Assembly: GCA_004026145.2 (NCBI GenBank)
Contig: CP034975.1
Coordinates: 23,861,861 to 23,925,860, forward strand
Source: Takifugu bimaculatus
Taxonomy: Eukaryota > Chordata > Actinopteri > Tetraodontiformes > Tetraodontidae
Direction of reading: 5' to 3'
DNA length: 64,000 bases
Below the pieces are notes generated by a model. It was not told where the DNA came from, did not search any database, and saw only the letters and a program-made list of their open reading frames with translations. How positions within the stretch are numbered: the first letter of the stretch is position 1; each line of letters begins with the position of its first letter. Positions 10,896-20,299 of this stretch are shown here, piece after piece. The position numbers and the translations under genes are program-made.

Positions 10896-13378
10896 TGTGC
10901 TTATTTTATCGTACAGCTACATTAGGCACTTCCAGTGTGTGTCGGACTGTAACCATGGAGATCGAGTCATGGTTGGGCGATAGCACCGGATGGTGATAAA
11001 ATTAGACAACACACTTAATATCGGACAAAAAACGCTTGATTTATTTATTTTGTGACTAAATGCTATATATATTCTCTGCGTGGTGTTGAAACGTCCCTCA
11101 GCGATGAAGTTAAAACGAAAATATTTTTTTGTTGTTTTGGTACAACAAGGACCTACGTTACTCGCCGTAGCTTTCGCAATGACACAGTGTCACATTAATC
11201 TAAATACAGATAAATACAGATTACATCAATCTAAATACAGATAACACTTATTAAATAAAAATAAGACATTAATTAATCCTGTGCAAAAAAACCAAAACAA
11301 AACAAGAATCCAAAAACAGAGGCAGCCCTTCAGACTTTCATTTTGTGTGTAATTGTTCATAAAACAAACAAAGACCAACAAGAATTGTGAAAATTTCAAC
11401 AAACTCAACCTATTTTTACTATTTATAATGTTATTGGGCACACGAATGGGTTAGTTTGACATTATAAGGAAGACGTGTTATCAAAAGGAAACATTGTGTG
11501 CCTATCTACATTTACACGTTGCATTCTTCCACATTAGCTTTTATTGTCTTTTTTTGGGTCATGGTTAAAATTGAAGAACACAGATAAACAGCATGAGGCA
11601 TTACTTTAAACGGTAGAGTAGTGTTTTGCAATTATTGAGGAAACCTCATTTGTGTGTGCGTGTGATGGCTCACAGTCAGCTGATAGTTTGCTGCATAAAG
11701 GGTTATGTCTAATCTTAGTGGAAAAAAACAGAATAATAGCAAAGTAGATCGTAGTTTTATCCACATCCATGAACTTCATCTGAGTATTGAAGAGAATTGT
11801 CTTTATCTTGTTACTATGTGTTCTACCATATGTTCCTGCCTTCTCTTAGAAGTACTTTATTAGTTAGGTATGGTAGAATCTTTAGCAAGTGTAATAACGA
11901 TCAGAGACATTCCTTTGACAGGATTGTTGTTTAGACAGTTGTAATCTCAGGAGACAATCTGGAGGTGTTAAACATACAACGTAAAAAGAGACAGCATTGT
12001 GGTGATGATATGCTGATTTGCATGAAGAATGTAAACTCTGATCTGGCCATCTGGGAAAACAATGGAGAAGAAGGACTGTACCAACATCGAATGGGACTGG
12101 AAGAAGAGGACGAGGTCATCCAAGCCGAGGGACTGGATTGGACTGTATGAGCATTGATAATTTGCATCTGTGTTTCCATAAAAGACTGGGCCAAGGGATA
12201 GTTAGGTTGTCAGACTTCATGCCCTGGCAATGGACTCTGTTATTGTAGGGTTATGAACTGGCCCGGAGCTCTGTAATATTTGTATCTTTACTTGGTTCTA
12301 TTTGCTAAATACATTTTGAAATTGGCATTTTTCTTCTTGAAGTCTTCATTCAAAGAACACGCAGATTAGCAGTGACACACAAGAGGTATTGCATTCCAAC
12401 AGTATCTATAAACTATCTGAACTGAGAGCTGCTGCGAGGTTAACCACAAACTCAACAAGATGCCTAATAATCAGTCATTTTAATCAGCAAACTGTGAATT
12501 GATAATGCCTGCATGCATCAACAGAATTTACCCAACCAGAAATGTGCTTCCACCATCCTAATGTGAACATGCAGTTGTTGTAGTCAACATGAGTCATACA
12601 GTATGTAATAAACTGGTTTTGCTTAATTCAGTTTTTAAATAATAATTAATTTTATTTAAAATTTTAACAAGATTAATTTTTTTTTGTAAAATAACACTCA
12701 AAACATTGCTCACAGCCAACTTTAAACTTGGCTTTCATGAGCTATTTTTCCTTATGTTTATTTTCACGTTGCTGTGATTGCAACACAGTCCAGAAACCAG
12801 TCAGTTTTGGTCAATCTAACAACCTTAAACTGGAAAACTGATGTAACATGCCTCAAGTCCTTTCTCTGGAACCAACAAAGAGAAACAACAAGCTATTTTA
12901 AGTAGCGTGGTCTAAAATGCCTTCGTATCCACCTTATGTAACAGCTTACAGAATAAGCACGACATCACTCATGGAGAAGTGTGTGCAGTAAAAGTCAGCA
13001 CCTCTTTAAAATAATGTCTCAGCTCGTCGCATTAAAAGTCTAGTATATACGATTAGATCCTCCGTTTCACAAACTGAGAAAGAGTGGGATCATGTGACAA
13101 ACAGGAAAGGAAACTGGTGTCTTGAGATGTCAGCCCTCGTCATCCTGTGTGGCTGAAAAAGGCAGTCTGTTTGCGTGAGGAGTAATAGGAAAGACAGAAA
13201 GCACTGTTCATTCCACGTCTCAGTTAAAACACACAAGTCAACTAGGTGAAGTGGCATTAGGGGCACACGGTGGAAGACAGTGCTGAGATTCATGTGGCTG
13301 CCAGTTGCTTCCAGGACAGAGACTTAATGTTAATGTGCTGCGATAGCCGTCGCGTAGAGGACCTGAGGACACCGGACC
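10896..13378. other. intergenic stretch between cfap91 and the CD200 receptor cluster
   Basis: AT-rich sequence with no splice-supported frame. The 5' flank of cfap91 is in the first few hundred bases and the promoter of the first CD200R gene is near the right end. A 61-codon open frame at 11965-12150, ending ...EEEDEVIQAEGLDWTV, has no recognisable domain and may belong to an old repeat. I see no RNA gene. Confidence 0.5.
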
Positions 13379-15630
13379 ATGGATGTGAAGTGGATTTTGG
13401 CTGCATTTCTTCCCTTGTTGACAGAAATGCTCAGTACAGAAAAAGGTTTGTACATCGGCACTTTTGAGCTCTTTGTTTCACTTTAGTTATTGAGACTTTT
13501 AGGAACTTTTAAAGAGTAGATGAAAGTGAGAGATGGTCATGGAGCAGTAACTATTACCTTGCCGCAGTATGACTCAGTACAAACAGTCAATGGAAAGAAC
13601 ATCATGCAAATCGTAGTGGAGGAAAATGTTCGACTCACGTGTAGAAAAAGAGAGTTAGGGTTAGGGTTAGGGTTAGGGTCAGGGTTAGGGTCAGGGTTAG
13701 GGTTAGGGTCTATTGCCCATCAGATTGGAGGCTACATTTGATGAGATTTCAGACACTGACGTACTTTGAGTCCACTGTGGTTACAAACCTTTAATTTCTG
13801 TGGTTGTGCCTTATTGTGGCTGACAGCCACCCAATCAATCACAACAACAACAAGCTGGCTGTGCTGTTTTCAAGCCTGTGAGATTTACAGCATGTGAATA
13901 TTTAATAAATCACTCTCTTTGTGGCTCCTCTGACTCAACTTTTGACCTGCAGTTTGCCGCCTTCCAACTAAAACCATGTTTTACTAATCTTTTCCATCCC
14001 AGCACCTTTGTCTGGCTTAGGGACTAATCAAAGCAGTGCAGTGGCTTACACCTCTCCTCGTTTCCAGTATGGCAAGTACAGCTTTATATTAATGAATTAG
14101 CGATACTTAGAACACAACATTGTTCCTTTCAAAGAACCCAAAGAAAAATTTGTTTTTTTATCTCCAAATTGTTTAAACTCCTAAAAGTATGCACTTGAAT
14201 TCTGGATGTATGACTGTTTTTCTATGAATAATTGCTATGTTGGTTATCTTAACCATGAAAGGTCGCACGAACATAATGTGATTCTACTGTGTCCTGGGGT
14301 ATTTTCTGCGCTTTCCTGCATTCATGCCGGATTTTCTGCAAAGCTTTATCATATCAGAGTAATGTCATTATTCTGTCTTTTTTCAGTCAGAAATGCAACT
14401 TTCAATTTGGGGAGTGATGTTAATTTGACCTGCAGTAACCGGACGTGGAATACGACCATGTTTGTTGTCTGGAACATCAACCTGACAAACCCCCCAAAAG
14501 TCTGTAGAATTGCCTTTGACTTTGGGGGACCACTTGTGGACACCTGCAGGGATGGAAAATCACTCCAAAACACATCCAGAGGACAATCGTATCTGCACAT
14601 CCCAAACCTGTCAAATGATGACGTGGGAATTTATGGATGTGAGTCTGTTTATCAAGGAGGAAATGAAGTTCACATGATCAACATGGATATTACAGGTAAG
14701 AATAAAACTAGGGTGGCATTTTGAATCTGTTATCAATAAAAATAGACCTACAAAGGCTCGGCCCACATTGAGGTTGGAGTAGAAGTTGCTTATTCTTCCC
14801 TGCAAACTGCATTTTATCCATAATTCTATTGCATTTGATTAAAAAAAAAGAGTTGTGTTAATTTATCATTGTTTGCTCAGTTCCTCCCAGGTTATCAGCA
14901 TGGTTGGAGTCTGAGGGTGAGAAGATGGTGGCAGTGTGCTGGGCTGAAAGAGCAAAACCTGCTGCCAACATCAGCTGGAGTCAAGCAGGAAGCATCGTGG
15001 AGACACCGCTGGAAGATGGTGGATTTTTCAGCGTGGAGAGTCGTCTAGAGCTCCTCGAGGGGGCAGACACAGAAAACCTGACCTGTGTTATCGACCACCC
15101 GTACTGGAGAGAGCAGCAGATCCTGCAGCCAGCACTCAAAAGAGGTGAAATCTCCAGCAGAAGCAATTGCATGATTTGGGATATGTATTTACCCCTTTAT
15201 AGCTGGGCTAGTAATATTTTGCTGCAGCTCATTGATGAATCTACTCTGACTGCAGGAAGGATTCCATGGATCACTATCATCACTATAGTGTCAGTCTTTG
15301 TTTTGTTGGGAGGAGTTTTATTTTATGTACAGAAGAAAGTGGTTATGCGGTAAGTAATCCTTTTGGATCAGACAGTAACCTGCATGCTCACGCGTCTGTC
15401 TGAACCATTGAATGTTTTTCAGATATTATCAGCAGTCTGATGGCTCAGAGACTAAAACTGCACCTGTAGGTATCTTTCACACCAGTTCATCTGTTGTGTG
15501 GTGCTTGTTGTGTGAGATCAGTGTGATTTTTACTTTTCAGACAGAGGAAATGGAAGAAGTGGAGCCTTACGCCAGCTATGTTCAACGTGTGAACTCTCTA
15601 TATAACTCATCTGCAGTCATGTTCACATAA
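13379..15630 (+). CDS. cd200r1: CD200 receptor 1-like, inhibitory type with Dok-binding tail
   Basis: Spliced from 13379-13445, 14387-14695, 14881-15144, 15256-15349, 15423-15465 and 15541-15630 (867 nt, 288 residues). Residues 1-22 are a signal peptide. Residues 23-125 form a V-type Ig domain with cysteines at 38, 62, 76 and 107, the four-cysteine pattern expected of CD200R. Residues 126-213 form a C2-type domain (VAVCWAERAKPAANISW ... ENLTCVIDH). Residues about 217-238 are the membrane span. The tail ends in MEEVEPYASYVQRVNSLY, with tyrosines at 269, 272 and 280. Human CD200R1 has PYASY followed by NPLY, where the last tyrosine recruits Dok proteins; here the motif is NSLY. Many N-glycosylation sites are visible. 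The Ig exons are phase 1-1. The role inferred from the family is inhibition of myeloid cells on binding CD200. A relic V exon interrupts intron 1. Confidence 0.9.
13578..13654 (+). pseudogene. relic V-domain exon, first half only
   Basis: After an acceptor ending ATGACTCAG the sequence reads in phase 1 as VQTVNGKNIMQIVVEENVRLTC, then RKRE: the A to B strands of a V-type Ig domain ending at the B-strand cysteine. The frame then runs straight into TTAGGG repeats at 13655, which would encode only Leu-Gly. No F-strand cysteine or splice donor follows. I infer a former V exon of the CD200R gene, replaced in function by the intact V exon at 14387. Confidence 0.65.
13655..13710. repeat. short interstitial telomere-like array (TTAGGG/TCAGGG)9
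   Basis: Nine hexamers, seven TTAGGG and two TCAGGG, fused directly to the broken V exon. TTAGGG is the vertebrate telomere unit. A short internal array like this is usually taken as a scar of double-strand break repair. Confidence 0.9.
13942..15162 (+). repeat. segmental copy 1 (CD200R ectodomain), paired with 17324-18544
   Basis: This stretch holds the V and C2 exons, the intron between them and about 445 bp upstream. It matches 17324-18544 at a constant offset of 3,382 bp with few substitutions. The left edge is the shared 11-mer TTGACCTGCAG; the right edge lies about 18 bp after the C2 exon donor. Confidence 0.9.
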
Positions 15631-17036
15631 CAGCTTAAAAAAAGTGTAAATCACACACGCAATTTCCATGCTGCATGACATTTGGTGAGCAGCAGAAGGC
15701 TGTGAAACTTAAGCATGTTTTTGGAAAAACAAAATCCTTTAAGGTTAATTCTCTTCAAAGACTCTAGAACAGGGGTATACCAAATATGTTTATCGCTCAT
15801 GTTTGGATCTGGTGGAACAAAAGCGAGAGACCCACTAATAAGGGAATGGTTGGACTGAGAGGCCATAATATTAGAAGAGCCACATGAAGTTTACATAGGC
15901 ATTTTTAGGTTGAATTTATATACTAATGACAGTGACGCTGATGTTTGTTCTTATTGCACATATTTATAGATTATTGTACATATATGCTGATGATAAATTA
16001 ATAAATGAAAATAATTCAGAAGTGACATTGCCCCTGTATTGGGCAATAACGCTTTGTTGTTTTATTAAATGTACATTAAAATGATCTGATCTATGATTTT
16101 TTTTGATTGTTTCTTTCTAATGGAAACCCATTAAAAAACACTTGGACTCCAGAAAGGGATTGAATGTTCACATATTAGCACAGATACATAAAATACTGAC
16201 GTTGACTTAATATCTGATGCTATAAACTCTCCAGAGGTTGATTGGATAGTTATTCGTAGTGCACATGCTGTGTGGGACAAAGTGTAATCTGTCAAAATGA
16301 CTCATAAATTCCAGTAGACTTCCTCAGACATGAAGTGACATATGAAAATGAAACTTTGAATGCACGAAGGGCTTTGCTGCTATCTATCGATAGAAAGCAT
16401 GCACTGCTGGATTGTACAGTCTCCTGAGCTCATTATTTAAACATTACTAATTAAAAACACAACCTATTTTTAGATTTACAACTGCGGATTTGATTAAAGA
16501 AATATTAGGATAATAAAACAATAACACACAGCTTAAAAATTTGATTTCAAAATGGAGAAAACAAAATAAACCAAGTATTGATTCTCTGTTGACCTTAGTC
16601 AAGACACGTCCTTCACCTTTCAGGTAAACTTCAGCAGCTTTCTTTTTAACCACGTGTGAATCCGCACAATAATTTCAAGTTAACTTAATATTCCATTTGA
16701 CCTCTCTGTGGCCTTTTCATGCATCATAAAGCTATACTGATTATTATAATTAACATACATATTTATCATATTTGGATATAGAATAAAAATAAAAAAAACC
16801 CTAGATATAATGATACAGAAAAAACAGAGATATGTGCAAAAACAGATGCATGGATCGGTATGAAAATCTAATCTTTTTAAATCTCTGGAGGAAATGTGAG
16901 CAAGTAAGGTCTCAGCAGGAAGACTCACATTCTACTTCCTGCCATCAGTCAGGAAACTAATGATCTTGCCACAAACCAGATCAGCTGTGTCAGTCTTTTC
17001 AGCTGCGTGATGAACACAGAGGTCCTCATCAAGACA

Positions 17037-18695
17037 ATGACGGACATCCACTGGCCGATATTTTGCATCTTTGCATTTGTCTACACCTGTGAAGGAGGCG
17101 AAGGTAAATCAGAACACTCATAATCTGCTTACAGAAGACCAAACCACGAAGACTGATGTCGATGAGCTTACTGCGTCTGCCAAAAGGGTTTGTAGAGTTG
17201 TGTGTGAATACAGTGCTATTTGGGCTCTAAACATGACATACTGACAATGTAAAGTAGCATGAAGTGTTGCAGAATTATGTAGGAATGTCATAATTCTGTC
17301 TTTTTTTCAGTCAGAAAAAACGATTGACCTGCAGTTTGCCGCCTTCCAACTAAAACCATGTTTTACTAATCTTTTCCATCCCAGCACCTTTGTCTGGCTT
17401 AGGGACTAATCAAAGCAGTGCAGTGGCTTACACCTCTCCTCGTTTCCAGTATGGCAAGTACAGCTTTATATTAATGAATTAGCGATACTTAGAACACAAC
17501 ATTGTTCCTTTCAAAGAACCCAAAGAAAAATTTGTTTTTTTATCTCCAAATTGTTTAAACTCCTAAAAGTATGCACTTGAATTCTGGATGTATGACTGTT
17601 TTTCTATGAATAATTGCTATGTTGGTTATCTTAACCATTAAAGGACGCACTAACATAATGTGATTCTACTGTGTCCTGGGGTATTTTCTGCGCTTTCCTA
17701 CATTCATGCCGGATTTTCTGCAAAGTTTTATCATATCAGAGTAATGTCATTATTCTGTCTTTTTTCAGTCAGAAATGCAACTTTCAATTTGGGGAGTGAT
17801 GTTAATTTGACCTGCAGTAACCGGACGTGGAGTACGACCATGTTTGTTGTCTGGAACATCAACCTGACAAACCCCCCAAAACTCTGTAGAATTGCCTTTG
17901 ACTTTGGGGGACCACTTGTGGACACCTGCAGGGATGGAAAATCACTCCATAACACATCCAGAGGACAGTTGTATCTGCACATCCCAAACCTGTCAAATGA
18001 TGACGTGGGAATTTATAGATCTGACTTAGTTTATACAGGAGGAAATGAAGTTCACATGATCAACATGGATATTACAGGTAAGAATAAAACTAGCGTGGCA
18101 TTTTGAATCTGTTATCAATAAAAATAGACCTACAAAGGCTCGGCCCACATTGAGGTTGGAGTAGAAGTTGCTTATTCTTCCCTGCAAACTGCATTTTATC
18201 CATAATTCTATTGAATTTGATTTTTTTTAAAGAGTTGTGTTAATTTATCATTGTTGGCTCAGTTCCTCCCAGTTTATCAGCATGGTTGGAGTCTGAGGGT
18301 GAGAAGATGGTGGCAGTGTGCCGGGCTGAAAGAGCAAAACCTGCTGCCAACATCAGCTGGAGTCAAGCAGGAAGCATCGTGGAGACACTGCTGGAAGATG
18401 GTGGATTTTTCAGCGTGGAGAGTCGTCTAGAGCTCCTCGAGGGGGCAGACACAGAAAACCTGACCTGCGTTATCGACCACCCGTACTGGAGAGAGCAGCA
18501 GATCCTGCAGCCAGCACTCAAAAGAGGTGAAATCTCCAGCAGAATGTTTCAAACATGTAATAATCATTCAAAATCTTTGAACAAAGTTTCATTCTTTCTC
18601 CTGCAGGTTATATTTCGTTACTACTGCGCATCATTATTAGCGTGGTTGCCTTTTTAGTCATGACTGCATTGTCCTTTAGATTAAAGAATGAATAG
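17037..18695 (+). CDS. CD200 receptor-like, activating type (basic residue in membrane span, short tail)
   Basis: Spliced from 17037-17103, 17769-18077, 18263-18526 and 18607-18695 (729 nt, 242 residues). The signal exon encodes MTDIHWPIFCIFAFVYTCEG; its 67-nt coding length equals that of the neighbouring receptor, which favours the ATG at 17037 over the in-frame one at 17010. V and C2 exons are near-identical to those of the inhibitory gene. In the V domain, however, residue 107 is Ser (GIYRSDLVY) where the neighbour has the F-strand Cys (GIYGCESVY), so the core disulphide cannot form. The last exon encodes GYISLLLRIIISVVAFLVM, with Arg at 221 inside the membrane span, and ends after RLKNE. 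Short tail plus a basic membrane residue is the layout of receptors that pair with ITAM adaptors, as in rodent CD200R-like genes. Function is inferred. Confidence 0.8.
17311..17334 (+). pseudogene. remnant of the original V exon of the second CD200R gene
   Basis: A polypyrimidine tract and CAG acceptor at 17301-17310 are followed by TCAGAAAAAACGA, like the first bases of the intact V exon (TCAGAAATGCAAC). It joins at TTGACCTGCAG to the transferred block. The same 11-mer encodes L-T-C-S at the B-strand cysteine of the intact V exon. Only about 24 nt survive. Confidence 0.55.
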
Positions 18696-19026
18696 CTGAG
18701 GTAAAAATGTCATTGCTTTTCTTTTCTTTTCTTTATTTGGTTTTAAGGGGTGGGGGATGGTGGGGTCCCCCAAATTGGTTTGTTCATACACATCTAGTAG
18801 CAACGACCAGGCCGAGGCCTGATAATCCAAATCAGACTTAAACCTGTGGCAGATCTGTTTGCCTTGCCTCTTTCTTTTATTGTTAATTTAAGAATTTAAG
18901 ATTAATTTAAGACATCTTTTTGTCTATCAGCCCAAGAAAAGTGCCAAGATTATTCCATTATCCGTTAAGATAGTAAAGAAAAGTTCTTTGGAAAGAACAG
19001 GGTTAAACAGTGTATTAAATTAAGGA

Positions 19027-19290
19027 GTAGTTAAGGACTGGCTTACAGGACATAAATTAGCACTTAATATTGAAAAAACTACAGGTATGTTTTTAGGCTC
19101 AAATCTTAAGATGAAATCTGTACTAACCTTGAACCTAAATGTAATTGATAAAGTTACTAGGATTAATTATTGATGAGAGAATGTTGTGGGATGATTATAT
19201 TGTTGATAAAGATGAGAAGAGGCATGGCCATAGTCGGACACTGTAAAATATTTATGCCAAGCTACCTGATTAAGCAACCAAATGGTGGAT
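19027..19290 (+). mobile_element. degenerate LINE reverse-transcriptase fragment
   Basis: Frame-broken sequence that translates as VKDWLTGHKLALNIEKTTGMFLG, then in a shifted frame LGLIIDERMLWDDYIVDKD, then RRGMAIVGHCKIFMPSYLIKQ. These fit the C-terminal part of non-LTR retrotransposon reverse transcriptases (W...NKL.LN..KT...FG, then LGV.ID..L.W..HI). Several frame changes and stops show that it is dead. The clade is not determined. Confidence 0.7.
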
Positions 19291-19783
19291 CCAAATAAAC
19301 AACAAAACAGATGGTTGAAGACGTGAAGATCAGAGCCCGATACTTTATTAAATCAAAGGAGCAAAAGGATATGCTCCTGCTTAAAGAATAATGGATGTGG
19401 TCTATGTGTAATAACAATATAAATACAAACTTTAAAAAATTCCAAGGCTGTGTGAAAGTATTTTGTCATCTTTCAAAGGACAGAAATGCCTCCTTTTGTT
19501 GGACATGTCTGTAGAAACATTCTACAGGCGAAAATACGATGAAACAGAATCAGTCCGTCAAGCATTCCATACACCTCCAACAGGCGAATAAATAAAACCA
19601 TCAGAAACTGATTCTGTCTGCACACTTTGTCCACACAGACAACTGTTGTCATGATGACCATTCTCTCCGTTTTATTCTTTCTTTTTTTGGTGGAGGGGAT
19701 TTTCACAGAAAATCCAGATAGTTCAGATGCAACAACAGTGTCAGTGATCTCCCCCCGTTCACCGTGTGGTGAACGCGCGCATG

Positions 19784-20020
19784 TCACCCCATGAGTTCAT
19801 AGTCGTCCTCGCCGTCATTGGCAGCGGAGGCCGCAGAAGCGTGAGGGAGAGCTGCCGGGACCTGAACTGTTGAGTATTCACAGTCGCTGTCGCTGGGGGC
19901 TCTGGGTCTCCTGGAGCCCTTGTCTGTGCTGTGGTCAACAGAGGCGTACGTAACATCCTCCTCCTTCTGCTGCAACACAGAGCGCGATGATGATTGGGAC
20001 GTTTTCATTGTGATGATACT
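19784..20020 (-). CDS. cytoplasmic tail exon(s) of an ITIM-type receptor, BTLA-like (partial gene)
   Basis: On the minus strand, after an acceptor at 20021-20026 (CTACAG), the frame reads SIITMKTSQSSSRSVLQQ, then KEEDVTYASVDHSTDKG, then SDCEYSTVQV, and ends DDYELMG at 19784-19786. VTYASV fits the ITIM consensus. A second tyrosine lies 24 residues later, about the spacing of the ITIM/ITSM pair of BTLA, and human BTLA has YASLNHS at the matching place. BTLA lies near CD200 in mammals, so the location agrees. A second acceptor at about 19970 could shorten the exon. Candidate upstream micro-exons at 20100-20260 are unconvincing. I find no Ig or membrane exon on this strand up to 23.5 kb, so the gene may be fragmentary or misread. 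Confidence 0.45.
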   Translation of the reverse strand, partial: SIITMKTSQSSSRSVLQQKEEDVTYASVDHSTDKGSRRPRAPSDSDCEYSTVQVPAALPHASAASAANDGEDDYELMG

Positions 20021-20299
20021 CTGTAGATTTTAAAAATATACGGTTTTGTGTAACAGGCATATTTTTGCCTGAGTGGGGCTTTTCACTTCCTGCTGATGAA
20101 ACACAAACTCCATTTGCTCCACAACAGTCCTCAGCCGACGCCATCCTCTATAATAACATCGTATTCCATATGTGCTGAGACTTTCTACCGATAAAGGTTT
20201 TGCAGATTTTGGCCTACCTGGTCTACACTCTGGTTGTTTGTTCGTGCAGAAGCTCCTGAAAGAAGAATTTAACTGTGTCATGATGTCATTATGGGTTCA

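Noticed and set aside
11931..12194. Acidic open frame ...EEEDEVIQAEGLDWTV as a gene, or a solo LTR around it
   Set aside because: No domain, no splice context, and I could not find matching LTR ends or a target duplication.
13520..13741. 73-codon frame ending in Gly-Leu repeats as a real small gene
   Set aside because: The N-terminal part is an intron plus a relic V exon and the Gly-Leu part is TTAGGG repeat; no start context.
15652..16990. A third CD200R exon set between the two receptors
   Set aside because: No acceptor followed by an Ig-like frame was found; the stretch looks like 3' untranslated and intergenic AT-rich DNA.
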